16,238 nt of DNA, taken from assembly GCA_035762345.1 (NCBI GenBank), contig DASTPE010000139.1, positions 1 to 16,238 on the forward strand. Direction: 5' to 3'. The notes below the pieces were generated by a model, which made no database searches, was not told where the DNA came from, and worked only from the letters and a program-made list of their open reading frames with translations. The position numbers and the translations under genes were made by a program. Below, in pieces: positions 6,332 through 14,379 of this stretch (its first letter is position 1; every line of letters starts with the position of its first letter). This stretch comes from SCGC-AG-212-J23 sp035762345 (lineage in GTDB: Bacteria > Pseudomonadota > Gammaproteobacteria > Burkholderiales > SG8-39).

Positions 6332-6535
6332 ATGGCTTATGCCCCGATCAAGGAAGAGCGACACCGTGCGCGGCATTACCCGCAAAGCGTTGACGCAAGG
6401 CAAGCTCGACCGCGCCGCGCGGTGCGCAAAGTGACGGGCGAGGCGATGGCGGCGGTGCGCGAGGCGGGGGCCTTGAACGACCCGAAAGCGCGCCTACATC
6501 CGGCCCTGATTCTTCTGTCAGGGCCCGAGCGTTAG
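6332..6535 (+). CDS. Small hypothetical protein; frame probably broken once
   Basis: A small gene of unknown function with no recognisable domain. Two overlapping readings exist. From ATG 6332 a 67-codon frame runs to TAG 6535, but its Shine-Dalgarno (GGAGG, 6325-6329) would be only 2 bases away. From ATG 6339 the spacing is 9 bases and the first 31 codons (MPRSRKSDTVRG..., stop at 6434) have G or C in the third position in 25 of 31 cases, against 20 of 33 for the other frame over the same stretch. After about 6431 the 6332 frame looks coding (VTGEAMAAVREAGALNDPKA). The likely ancestral protein is about 65 basic residues with one base lost in the A-run at 6428-6430; two GTGA-overlapping mini-genes are the alternative. 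It is divergent from the stress operon and shares its FNR-type box. Confidence 0.4.
   Translation: MAYAPIKEERHRARHYPQSVDARQARPRRAVRKVTGEAMAAVREAGALNDPKARLHPALILLSGPER
6502..6525. other. Perfect 8-bp hairpin between convergent genes
   Basis: GGCCCTGA (6502-6509) and TCAGGGCC (6518-6525) form a perfect stem with an 8-base loop, just before two convergent stop codons that share bases 6532-6535. Neither strand has a T-run after it, so it is not a standard intrinsic terminator. It may still slow or protect the 3' ends of both transcripts. Confidence 0.5.
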
Positions 6536-7168
6536 CGGGGCTTTCGCGCCACGAGGTCGATGACCGCCGACATCCCGGTGTGCCGGGTGCCCTCGTTCAG
6601 CTCGGCCTCGTAGGCCCTGAGCTCGAGAATCTCGAGCGTACCGAACGCCTCGCGCAGCAGGTCCTCGGTGTAGAGCTGGTCGACTTCCTTCGGCCCACCC
6701 GTGGCGTACTTCAGCTGCGCCGGGGTATATCCCTCGACCAGCACCAGGCCGCCTGGCTTGAGCGCGCCGATCATGCGCTCGAACATGAAGCGGCGCATCG
6801 CCGGGTCGGCGAACTGGACGAAGATCGCGATTACGAGGTCGAACTCCGACTCCGGCCAGTGCCACTCATACACGCTCGCCACCTCGTAGCGCACCTCGAC
6901 GCCGCGGCTCTGCGCGAGCCGCCGCGCTTTTTCCACCGCCACCGGCGAGAAATCAAACGCGACGACCTCGAGGCCCTGCTCGGCGAGCCAGACGCTGTTG
7001 CGTCCTTCGCCGTCGGCGATGCAGAGCGCGCGCTGCCCGCGCTTCAGGCGCGGCTTCTGCGCGGCGAGAAAGGCGTTCGGCGCGGTGCCGAAGATGTAGT
7101 CGGGAGCACGGAAGCGCTCGTTCCAGCGTTGCAGATGCTCGTCTATGACGGCCTCAGTCCTCGGTCAT
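6532..7168 (-). CDS. Class I SAM-dependent methyltransferase (TehB-like), apparent frameshift near start
   Basis: A Rossmann-fold methyltransferase. Seen: RWNERFRAPDYIFGTAPN near the N-terminus, SAM motif I in LCIADGEGRNSVWLAEQG, the acidic end of beta-2 (VVAFDFSPVAVEKA), motif IV-like FDLVIAIFVQF and post-motif LKPGGLVLVEGY. The arrangement resembles TehB-type and thiol/metalloid methyltransferases. The frame is open from about 7156 to the TAA at 6532, but it has no ATG or GTG before residue 80 or so. An ATG at 7168, coupled to the upstream gene by an ATGA overlap, gives MTED and then a stop; removing the single base 7156 joins it to give MTEDEAVIDEHLQRWNERF. So either the gene carries a real frameshift, or the sequence has a one-base error, or a non-standard start is used. 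It is the last gene of the redox/efflux operon. Confidence 0.8.
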
Positions 7169-7587
7169 AGACCGAGCGCCTTGCGCGCGATGCCGTCGAG
7201 GAGCGCCTCGACTTCCTTGAGCGCCGTCTTGGACGCGGCCGAGCCGTCTGGGCGCCAAGGGCGCCGGTAGGCCACGTGCACCGTTCCAGGCTGCTTTAGC
7301 GTCTCATAGACGACGATGCTGTAAGGGCACATCGCCATGTTCGCTGGATCGGCTTCCATCGTCTTTCGCGAGAGCGCGGCGCTGCAGAACACGAACGCCT
7401 GCGCGTCGGCGTAGAGCGTGCGCGCCGAGCCGACGTCCTTGCCCGTGCGCTCGAGCATGCGGTTCACGTACGACTCGTAGTCGATCACCAGCCCCTTGCC
7501 CTCGATCGCGAGCTTGAGCTCGTCGCGCACGTCGTCGAACTTCGCGCCTTTCTTCGAGTAGGTCACTACCGGGTGTGGATCGGCCAT
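7165..7587 (-). CDS. DUF302-domain protein (second copy)
   Basis: A 140-residue cytoplasmic protein of the DUF302 family. Seen: the N-terminal TYSKKGAKFDDVRDELKLAIEGKGLVI strand-helix unit, then the conserved MCPYSIVVYE segment (101-110) and VHVAYRRPW. It differs from the first DUF302 copy (9537-9926), which has the more typical GACNP and LLPCNV motifs. The biochemical function of DUF302 is not established; the proteins are often found beside sulfur and heavy-metal genes. ATG 7587 has GGGAG eight bases upstream and follows the iron-sulfur gene by 10 bases; its stop overlaps the methyltransferase ATG (ATGA, 7165-7168). Cysteines C68 and C102 are candidate ligands or thiols. Confidence 0.85.
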   Translation of the reverse strand: MADPHPVVTYSKKGAKFDDVRDELKLAIEGKGLVIDYESYVNRMLERTGKDVGSARTLYADAQAFVFCSAALSRKTMEADPANMAMCPYSIVVYETLKQPGTVHVAYRRPWRPDGSAASKTALKEVEALLDGIARKALGL

Positions 7588-7597
7588 GGTCTTCTCC

Positions 7598-8899
7598 CTA
7601 GGCGAGGTGATCGGCGACGAGCTCGAGCAGGCTTTCCATCTTGCGGTCCCATTTGTAGTGCGCCTTGCCGTCGTCGAAGGTGAGTCGGCAGTTCGAGCAG
7701 CTCGTAGCGAGGCGCTCGGCGCCCGCGGCCTCGACCTGCTGCATCTTGATCTGGAACGCGCGCCGGCGGTGCTCGTCGGCGCGGTGCAGCGTCACCACGC
7801 CTCCCCCGCCGCCGCAGCACCAGTTGGCGTCTCCGGAAGGCGGCATTTCCTTGAGATCCACCTTCATTGAAGCCAGGACTTCGCGCGGCGCGCTGGTGGC
7901 CCCGCCGCGGCGCGACACCTGGCAGGGGTCGTGGAAGGTGACCGATCCCGCCATCGGCTTGAGCTTCAGGCGCCCCGAGCGCGCCGCTTCGGCGAGGAAC
8001 TCGGTGACGTGCAGCACGCGGAAAGGCAGCGGCGCGCCATACATGTTCGCGCCCTGCCAGCGCATGGCGCCGTAAGCGTGCCCGCATTCGGGCAGGAGCA
8101 GCGTGCGCGCCTTGGCGGCGATCGCTGCTTTGATCACCTTCAGGCTCATCTCGCGCTGCCAGTCGAGGTTGCCGGAGAACAGCCCGAAGTTCGTCGCCTC
8201 GTACCCGTCCGAGCGCAGCGTCCAGTCCTCGCCCATGCGGTTGAGGATGCGAGCGAGCGCCACCAGCGAGTCCGGGTACTTCATGATCTCGATCGACGAA
8301 AGCGTCACGAGCACCTCGGCGTGCTCGCGATCGAGCCTGATCTCGACCTCGTGCTCGTCGGAGAGCCACTCGATGCGCTCCTTTAACACCTTGGGTGTCG
8401 CGCCGAGCGGGCTGCCCTCGCGCTTCGCGCGCTCGGCGACCGCCCAGAGCTCGTGCGGCACGAGGCCCGCGGCGAACATGCCGTGGCGTGCCTGTGCGAC
8501 GAGCCCAGCGATGTCGATCCCCATCGGGCAGGCGAGCGTGCAGCGGCCGCACATCGTGCAGGTGTCGTAGAGAAGCTCCTGCCATTCGCGCAGCTCGGCT
8601 GCGGTCACGGCCTTTTTCCTGTAAGCCCGCCTGAACGGCTCGAGCTTCCAGATCGGCGTGTGGCGCGGGTCGCCGCTCGTCAGGTAAAAATGGCACGCTT
8701 CCGCGCAATGGCCGCAGCGGATGCACGCCTCCATGTACGTCGCGGCCGAGCGCGTCATGTCGCGCGCAAACGCCTGCGCGGCCGCCTGCGCGCGCTCGGC
8801 GTCGCTCGCGTCGCCTTGCTGGTCGTGCCGCACCGCTGGCTTCTTGATGCTGAAGCGCGGAGCGTCGAAGTCGAGCGGGTGCTCGAGCTCGGCCTTCAT
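7598..8899 (-). CDS. DsrK/HdrD-like iron-sulfur oxidoreductase subunit
   Basis: A 433-residue cytoplasmic subunit of a membrane redox complex. Two classic [4Fe-4S] motifs are intact: C59-x2-C62-x2-C65-x3-C69 and C114-x2-C117-x2-C120-x3-C124-P. A CCG domain follows: C326, C361-C362 and C401-x2-C404, the pattern that binds the unusual catalytic cluster of heterodisulfide reductase HdrB/HdrD. An upstream ECGHAYG (C272) also matches DsrK. In this family electrons from quinol pass through a cytochrome b partner to reduce disulfides or trisulfides, or the reverse. The partner gene is directly upstream with an ATGA overlap (8896-8899). No dsrAB or dsrC is present in the window, so the substrate is unknown; TrxC or TusA-type thiol carriers from the same locus are possible partners (inference). 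The start at 8899 rests on that overlap. Confidence 0.9.
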   Translation of the reverse strand: MKAELEHPLDFDAPRFSIKKPAVRHDQQGDASDAERAQAAAQAFARDMTRSAATYMEACIRCGHCAEACHFYLTSGDPRHTPIWKLEPFRRAYRKKAVTAAELREWQELLYDTCTMCGRCTLACPMGIDIAGLVAQARHGMFAAGLVPHELWAVAERAKREGSPLGATPKVLKERIEWLSDEHEVEIRLDREHAEVLVTLSSIEIMKYPDSLVALARILNRMGEDWTLRSDGYEATNFGLFSGNLDWQREMSLKVIKAAIAAKARTLLLPECGHAYGAMRWQGANMYGAPLPFRVLHVTEFLAEAARSGRLKLKPMAGSVTFHDPCQVSRRGGATSAPREVLASMKVDLKEMPPSGDANWCCGGGGGVVTLHRADEHRRRAFQIKMQQVEAAGAERLATSCSNCRLTFDDGKAHYKWDRKMESLLELVADHLA

Positions 8900-9540
8900 A
8901 CGGCGGCTCCCTTGCGGGTGAAATCCGCGCCAGTGCGCCAGCGCGAAACGAAGACGAGGGCCGCGTGTGCAAGCTTGCCGAAGGGCAGCCACACGAGCAG
9001 GAGCTCCAGGCTGAGCAGATGCAGCGCGATCCACGCCGGCGGCGCGGGCTGCGGCAGCAGCGCCATCCCGGTGACGAGCGGCGCCATCGTCACTGCCCAG
9101 CTGAAATAGTCGTCGAACCTCGACAGCAGCCGCTGCACGTCGTCGGCCAGGCGCGTCATCAGGGCGTAGACCAGCCCAAGGATGGCAACCGCCGTGGCGA
9201 TGTACGTGACCGCGTCGGGAAGCGGCGGCCACGCCAGGCCGAGGGTGCGCGCGATGAAGGCAATGTGCGGAGCAAAGCCGAACACGACGAGCGCGAGCGC
9301 AATGTGATAGGCATAGGCGTTCGCCATCTGCACGCCGCGGATTTTCACGCCTCTGGGTGGCAGCATCTTGGCGAAGATCGCGCGCATCCCGCCCGCGGCG
9401 AGGTCGCTCCGGCGCGGCTCGGAATGGTCGATGCGCAGCGGCCGCCGGAAGATTCGGTACAGGCGCCATGCCAAACCGAACACAAAAACCATCACTGAAA
9501 GAACGAGCGCGGGGCCGCGCGCGAATTCCAGCAGCGTCAT
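8896..9540 (-). CDS. DsrM/NarI-like cytochrome b membrane subunit
   Basis: A 214-residue integral membrane protein with about five hydrophobic segments (roughly 9-31, 74-99, 108-130, 147-163, 170-200). Conserved histidines suitable as b-heme ligands sit in helix 2 (H79, H92) and helix 5 (H174, H192), the NarI/DsrM arrangement. Such subunits exchange electrons between the quinone pool and a cytoplasmic iron-sulfur partner, here the DsrK/HdrD-like protein encoded next. ATG 9540 overlaps the stop of the DUF302 gene (ATGA, 9537-9540), and its own stop overlaps the next ATG. The frame is open further upstream but that part shadows the DUF302 gene. I place it between DsrM and NarI-type subunits without choosing one. 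Confidence 0.85.
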   Translation of the reverse strand: MTLLEFARGPALVLSVMVFVFGLAWRLYRIFRRPLRIDHSEPRRSDLAAGGMRAIFAKMLPPRGVKIRGVQMANAYAYHIALALVVFGFAPHIAFIARTLGLAWPPLPDAVTYIATAVAILGLVYALMTRLADDVQRLLSRFDDYFSWAVTMAPLVTGMALLPQPAPPAWIALHLLSLELLLVWLPFGKLAHAALVFVSRWRTGADFTRKGAAV

Positions 9541-9926
9541 AGCGCGTCCAGTGCGCGCCGCAGACGTGAGCGAACCTCGGCGGCGATTGTTGCGATCTCG
9601 GGCCGCTGCACCAGCTGCAGCACCGCGTCCGGGTCCATGAACTCCACGAGCGTCGCGCCGGCGGCGTCCTGGCGCACGACCACGTTGCACGGCAGGAGCG
9701 CGCCGATCTGTGGCTCGGCCTCGAGCGCGCGCGCGGCGAATTGCGGGTTGCACGCGCCGAGGATGCGGTAAGGCGGGCGCTCGATGCCGAGCTTCTTCTT
9801 AAGCGTCGCCTGGACGTCGATCTCGGTGAGGACGCCGAAGCCTTCCTTGGCGAGCGCCTGAGTGACGGCCGCGACCGCCTGGTCGAAGCCCATGGTGACC
9901 TTCTTGCCGAATGCATACTTGCTCAT
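9537..9926 (-). CDS. DUF302-domain protein (first copy)
   Basis: A 129-residue protein with the canonical DUF302 layout: MGFDQAVAAVTQALAKEGFG, the substrate-like pocket segment RILGACNPQFAARALEAEP, then IGALLPCNVVVRQ and a final VEFMDPDAVLQL. The two conserved cysteines (C58 in GACNP and C80 in LLPCNV) are both present. No signal peptide or membrane span is visible, so it is probably cytoplasmic. It is joined to the RND gene by an ATGA overlap (9923-9926) and to the cytochrome b gene by another, which fixes the start at 9926. Its role is not known; conservation of paired cysteines next to thioredoxin and Hdr-like genes suggests a thiol, metal or tetrapyrrole-linked function, which is inference. 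Confidence 0.9.
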   Translation of the reverse strand: MSKYAFGKKVTMGFDQAVAAVTQALAKEGFGVLTEIDVQATLKKKLGIERPPYRILGACNPQFAARALEAEPQIGALLPCNVVVRQDAAGATLVEFMDPDAVLQLVQRPEIATIAAEVRSRLRRALDAL

Positions 9927-12900
9927 AATTGCCTTTCTGATCTCGCCATGAGGACGTAGTACAAGACAGGGATCACGACGAGGGTGAGCAGCGTCGAAAC
10001 CGCGATGCCGAAGATGAGCGAGATCGCGAGCCCGTTGAAGATCGGATCGTCGAGGATGAACATGGCGCCGAGCATTGCGGCCGCCGCGGTGAGAAGGATC
10101 GGCTTCGCGCGTGCGCCCGCCGAGCGCTTCACCGCCTCGGCGAGCGGCATGCCTTCGGCGAGCTTCAGGTTCACGAAGTCCACGAGCAGGATCGAGTTGC
10201 GCACGATGATCCCGGCAAGCGCGATCAAGCCGATCATCGAGGTCGCGGTGAAGTTCGCGCCGAGAAGCGCGTGGCCGGGCATCACGCCGATCACGGTGAG
10301 CGGAATGGGCGCCATGATGACAAGCGGCGTGACGTACGAGCCGAACTGCGCCACCACCAGGAGGTAGATGAGGACCAGGCCCACCGCATACGCGATCCCC
10401 ATGTCGCGGAAGGTCTCGTAGGTGATCTGCCATTCGCCGTCCCACTTGATCGCATACTGGCGATAGGGATCCGAGGGCTGGCGGATGAAGTATTCGCCGA
10501 GCGTGCCCCCCTCGTCCAGCGGGCGGCCGGCGAGCTTGCCGCGTGCGGCGAACATCCCGTAGAGCGGGCTATCGACGCGCCCGGCCTGGTCGCCAACCAC
10601 GTACACCACCGGCAGCAGGTCCTTGTGGTAGATCGGTTGGTCGCGCTCGGTGGCCGCCGTGCGCGTGAGCTCCGAGAGCGGCACGAGCTCGCCTTGCGCG
10701 TTGCGCACGCCGAGCTTCAGGAACTCGGTGAGCTCGCCGTGCCGCTCGGGCGGCAACGCGATGCGCACGGGCACCTGGTACTTCGACACGCCGTCGTGCA
10801 GCGGCGAGACGTCCACGCCGGAGAGCCCGACGCGCATGGTGTCGACGACGTCGCGGCGCGTCACCGCGACGAGCGCGGCTTTCGCCTGGTCGACTTTCAG
10901 GTTGAGGCGCGGCGCCGGGTCCTCGACGCTGTAATCCACGCCGACGATATCCGGCGTGGCGGCGAACACGGCGCGCACCTCGCCGGCGGCGCGGCTGCGC
11001 CCGGATTCGTCGGGCCCGTAGACCTCGGCCACGATCGGCGACAACACCGGCGGCCCGGGCGGCACCTCGACCACCTTGACGCGCGCGTCCCAGCGGGCTG
11101 CGATCTGCTCGAGTCGCGGCCGCACGGCCTGCGCGATCTCGTGGCTCTTGCGGTTGCGCTCTTCCTTCGCCTTCAGGTTCACCTGCAGGTCGCCGGTCTC
11201 CGGCGCCGAGCGCAGGTAGTACTGCCGCACCAGGCCGTTGAAGTTGATCGGCGCCGCAGTGCCCGCGTACGCCTGATAGTTCGTGACTTCCGGAACGGTG
11301 GCGAGGTAGGCGCCCATGTCATGCAGGACCGCCGCCGTGACTTCCACCGGCGTGCCGGCAGGCAGGTCCACCACCACCTGGAACTCAGACTTGTTGTCGA
11401 AAGGCAGCATCTTCAGCACCACCAGCTTGGCCGCGGGCAGCGCTGCCGCCGCGGCGATCAAGCCGACCATCGCGTAGACGAGCCTTCTGCGGTTGCGCTT
11501 CGACGAAATGAAAGGCTGTAGCAGCCGTTCGAACAAACCGCTTTTTGCCGGCGCGTGCTCTTTCTTCGTTTTCAGCAAATGCAACGCGAGCCACGGGGTC
11601 ACCGTGAAGGCGATCGCAAGCGAGATCAGCATGCCGAGGCTGGCGTTGAGCGGGATCGGGCCCATGTACGGCCCCATGAGGCCGGTCACGAACGCCATCG
11701 GCAGGAGCGCCGCAATCACGGTGAGGGTAGCGAGGATGGTGGGGCCGCCGACCTCGTCCACCGCGCGCGGGATGACTCCGGCGAGCGCGCCGCCATCGAG
11801 CCCGCTGCGGCGGTGGATGTTCTCCACCACTACGATCGCGTCGTCGACCAGGATCCCGATCGAGAAGATGAGCGCGAAGAGCGACACGCGGTTCAGCGTG
11901 AAGCCCCACGCCCACGAGGCGAAGAGCGTCGTCGCGAGCGTCAGCAGAACCGCGACGCCTACGATCGCGGCCTCGCGTGCGCCGAGAGCGAAGAGCACCA
12001 GCACCACGACCGAGAGCGTCGCGAATACGAGCTTGTGCATGAGCTGCGAAGCCTTGTCGTCCGCGGTGACGCCGTAGTTGCGCGTCACGGTCAGTTCGAC
12101 CCCGGCCGGGATGATGGTGCCGCGCAGCTCGTCTACGCGCTCGAGCAGCCGCTCGGCGACGCGCACTGCGTTCTCGCCCGGCTTCTTCGTCACCTGCAGT
12201 GTCACCGCGGGGTGCTCGCCCGCTGCGGAGCCTGTCCATACGTAGCGTGCGGGCTGCTCCGGGCCGTCGAGCACGTCTGCGACATCGGACAGGAACACCG
12301 GCCGGCCGTTGCGCACGCCGAGCACGATGCGCGCCACGTCCTGCGCCGACTCGAGGAAGCTGCCGGTCTCGACCGCGATCGCGCGGTTGTCGCGCACCAG
12401 GCTGCCGCTCGGCGCCGAGACGTTCGCGAGCTCGAGCGCCCGGCGCACTTCAAGCGCGGAGATGCCGAAGGCGTTCAACCGGTCCGCATCGAGCAGCACG
12501 CGCAACGCGCGTCCCGGCCCGCCGAGCGTCTGGACTTCGCGCGTGCCGGGAACGCGCTTCAGCTCCACTTCCGCGCTGTGCGCGATGCGCTCGAGCTCGA
12601 AGGCGCCGCGCTGCGGGTCGGCGGTCCACAGCGTGAGCGTCATGATCGGCACATCGTCGATGCCCTTCGGCTTCACGATCGGCTCGCCCACGCCCATCTC
12701 GGGCGTCACCCAGTCGCGGTTCGCCTGGATCGTGTCGTGCAGGCGCACCAGCGCTTCGGTGCGCGGCACGCCCACCTTGAACTGTACGGTGAGCACCGCC
12801 ATGCCCGGGCGCGATACGGAGAACACGTGCTCCACTCCGCTCATCTGTGCGAGCACCTGCTCGGCGGGAGTCGCCACCAGCGCCTCCACGTCGCGCGCCG

Positions 12901-13072
12901 AGGCCCCGGGGAAGGGGACGAGCACGTTCGCCATGGTGACGTCGATCTGCGGCTCTTCTTCGCGAGGCGTGACCGCCACCGCGAACAGGCCGAGCAGGAA
13001 AGCGACGAGCGCGAGGAGCGGCGTGAGCCGCGAGTCCTGGAAGAACGCGGCGATGCGTCCCGAGATGCCCAT
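9923..13072 (-). CDS. RND-family efflux transporter permease (AcrB/MdtB-type)
   Basis: A 1049-residue proton-driven inner-membrane pump with the usual two-fold layout: TM1 near 17-34, a large periplasmic loop, TM2-6 (about 345-495), a second loop and TM8-12 (to 1042). The proton-relay pair is D410-D411 in FSIGILVDDAIVVVENIH. The TM10 position that is Lys in AcrB (LSAKNAILIVEF) reads IIVRNSILLVDF, with Arg. The N-terminal block (REEEPQIDVTMANVLVPFPG) is typical of a proteobacterial RND subgroup distinct from the copper-type CusA and from classic AcrB. Its ATG directly abuts the stop of the fusion protein gene. No outer membrane factor is in the window, so it must borrow a TolC-like channel. 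The HMA, Trx and DUF302 neighbours suggest export of a metal or thiol-reactive compound rather than general drug efflux (inference). Confidence 0.95.
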   Translation of the reverse strand: MGISGRIAAFFQDSRLTPLLALVAFLLGLFAVAVTPREEEPQIDVTMANVLVPFPGASARDVEALVATPAEQVLAQMSGVEHVFSVSRPGMAVLTVQFKVGVPRTEALVRLHDTIQANRDWVTPEMGVGEPIVKPKGIDDVPIMTLTLWTADPQRGAFELERIAHSAEVELKRVPGTREVQTLGGPGRALRVLLDADRLNAFGISALEVRRALELANVSAPSGSLVRDNRAIAVETGSFLESAQDVARIVLGVRNGRPVFLSDVADVLDGPEQPARYVWTGSAAGEHPAVTLQVTKKPGENAVRVAERLLERVDELRGTIIPAGVELTVTRNYGVTADDKASQLMHKLVFATLSVVVLVLFALGAREAAIVGVAVLLTLATTLFASWAWGFTLNRVSLFALIFSIGILVDDAIVVVENIHRRSGLDGGALAGVIPRAVDEVGGPTILATLTVIAALLPMAFVTGLMGPYMGPIPLNASLGMLISLAIAFTVTPWLALHLLKTKKEHAPAKSGLFERLLQPFISSKRNRRRLVYAMVGLIAAAAALPAAKLVVLKMLPFDNKSEFQVVVDLPAGTPVEVTAAVLHDMGAYLATVPEVTNYQAYAGTAAPINFNGLVRQYYLRSAPETGDLQVNLKAKEERNRKSHEIAQAVRPRLEQIAARWDARVKVVEVPPGPPVLSPIVAEVYGPDESGRSRAAGEVRAVFAATPDIVGVDYSVEDPAPRLNLKVDQAKAALVAVTRRDVVDTMRVGLSGVDVSPLHDGVSKYQVPVRIALPPERHGELTEFLKLGVRNAQGELVPLSELTRTAATERDQPIYHKDLLPVVYVVGDQAGRVDSPLYGMFAARGKLAGRPLDEGGTLGEYFIRQPSDPYRQYAIKWDGEWQITYETFRDMGIAYAVGLVLIYLLVVAQFGSYVTPLVIMAPIPLTVIGVMPGHALLGANFTATSMIGLIALAGIIVRNSILLVDFVNLKLAEGMPLAEAVKRSAGARAKPILLTAAAAMLGAMFILDDPIFNGLAISLIFGIAVSTLLTLVVIPVLYYVLMARSERQL

Positions 13073-14104
13073 TCAGTGCAGTCCGGCTTTGACCGGCTCG
13101 ACGGCGACGCGCTCTCCGACGCGCAGGCCGGCGAGCACTTCCACCGCTTTTTCGTCGCCCGCCGTGCCGAGCCTGATCTGACGAAGCTGAATCGATTCCG
13201 AAACCACGTACACGGCCGTGAGCTCGCTTCTGCGGATCACGGCTGCGCGCGGAACGAGCAGCGCAGGCTTGCGGCCGGTGACGAAATGAGCCCGCGCATA
13301 GATGCCGGGGTAGATGCCGCGGACCTCGGCCGGCAGTCCGATGCGCACCTGGGTGGTGTGCGTGCGCGGGTCGGCCGCGGGGATGACCGTGAGGCTCGCG
13401 GCTTCGATCCAGCGCCCGACCGAGGGCAGCTCGATCCTCGCCTTGGCTCCGGCCTGGATCGCCGCGACCTGCGCCTGCGGCACGGTGGCGGTGACGCGCA
13501 ACGTACCCGGGTCGAAGCCGGTCATGAGCGGCTTGCCCGGGGTCGCCATCTCGCCGAGCTCGACGTGGCGCGCCGAGACGACGCCGCTGTAGGGCGCGAC
13601 CACGGTCGCGAAGCCGCGCTCGGTCGCGGCCTGGCCGGCGCCGGCGATGAGCGCGCTCACGCGCTCCTGCGCCGCCTTGTATTCGGCCTCGGCGCGGTCG
13701 AGCGCCGCCTGGCTCAGGAACTTTTGCGTGACGAGCTGCCGGGCGCGCTCATACTCCGCACGCGCGTTGCGCAACGCCGCCTCGGCCTGGCGCACCTGCG
13801 CCTCGCTCGCGGCAACCGCTTGCGTCGCCGCGCGCTCGTCGATGCGCACGATCACCTCGCCCTTCTTCACGTAGTCGCCGACGTCGAAGCGCAGCTCCAC
13901 GACCCGGCCTGCGATCTGCGCGGCTACGGTGGACTGGCGCACCGCCTCGACCACCGCCTCGGCGCTATAGGTGAGCTCGACGTCGCGCAGCTCGACCGCG
14001 GCGGTTGCGGGCGCCGCCGCCACCGCAGCAGGCTTGCCCGGCTCCCCCGAGTCGCAGGCGGCCACGAGCAGCGCCGCGGCAATGGAAAGCGCGGCCGCTT
14101 TCAC
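13073..14104 (-). CDS. RND membrane fusion protein (periplasmic adaptor), lipoprotein
   Basis: A 343-residue HlyD/AcrA-type adaptor that links the RND pump to an outer membrane channel. I start it at GTG 14104, which overlaps the previous stop (GTGA, 14101-14104) and gives a proper lipoprotein signal (hydrophobic 3-16, lipobox VAAC17). Asp18 after the cysteine is the inner-membrane retention signal, as in AcrA. The lipoyl half-motif IAGRVVELRFDVGDYVKKGE is followed by a long alpha-hairpin (about 85-155), the second lipoyl half (VVAPYSGVVSARHVELGEM) and beta-barrel and membrane-proximal domains. It has no metal-binding Met/His-rich N-terminal tail of the CusB kind. It is cotranscribed with the pump, which starts immediately after its stop. 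Confidence 0.93.
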   Translation of the reverse strand: MKAAALSIAAALLVAACDSGEPGKPAAVAAAPATAAVELRDVELTYSAEAVVEAVRQSTVAAQIAGRVVELRFDVGDYVKKGEVIVRIDERAATQAVAASEAQVRQAEAALRNARAEYERARQLVTQKFLSQAALDRAEAEYKAAQERVSALIAGAGQAATERGFATVVAPYSGVVSARHVELGEMATPGKPLMTGFDPGTLRVTATVPQAQVAAIQAGAKARIELPSVGRWIEAASLTVIPAADPRTHTTQVRIGLPAEVRGIYPGIYARAHFVTGRKPALLVPRAAVIRRSELTAVYVVSESIQLRQIRLGTAGDEKAVEVLAGLRVGERVAVEPVKAGLH

Positions 14105-14379
14105 TCGCTGCCGAGGCGACCCACGGCGCAGCTCACGAACGACTTGGCTCTTGCCTTGAGCGCCGCCATGCCTTCCGCGGATCCGGCTGCGGGGTAGCCA
14201 AGGCGGAGCAGCGTGGCGCGTGCCTCGTCCATCGCCTCCGGCGCCGCTTCGACGCGCACGAGTCCGGCCGGCACGTCGACCTCGACCGAAGTGATTCGCG
14301 GATCGACGCGCAGCGCACGCTCGATGGAGCGGGCGCAGCCGCCGCACTTGAGGTTGACGACTTCAAAGACATGCTTCAC
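14101..14379 (-). CDS. Heavy-metal-associated (HMA) domain protein, extended
   Basis: A 92-residue protein. Residues 1-65 form an HMA fold: strand HVFEVVNLKC, metal site C12-G-G-C15 (ARSIERAL helix), strand SVEVDVPAGLVRVEA and LLRLGYPA at the end. HMA domains carry Cu(I), Zn or Hg between proteins. The tail (about 66-92, EGMAALKARAKSFVSCAVGRL) adds a helix with one more cysteine, unlike simple copper chaperones, which end near residue 70. The start is GTG 14379, overlapping the trxC stop (GTGA, 14376-14379). The position between trxC and the efflux adaptor suggests that it delivers a metal to, or senses it for, the pump or the iron-sulfur complex. It could also act on another cofactor; this is inferred from context. 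Confidence 0.88.
   Translation of the reverse strand: MKHVFEVVNLKCGGCARSIERALRVDPRITSVEVDVPAGLVRVEAAPEAMDEARATLLRLGYPAAGSAEGMAALKARAKSFVSCAVGRLGSE

Noticed and set aside
6502..6525. Hairpin as a bidirectional intrinsic terminator
   Set aside because: The stem is perfect but neither strand has a T-run after it; kept only as an unexplained structure.
11555..14197. 880-codon open frame on the plus strand opposite the RND pump and fusion protein
   Set aside because: It mirrors two clearly real minus-strand genes in GC-rich DNA, is His/Arg-rich low-complexity sequence, and shows no domain.
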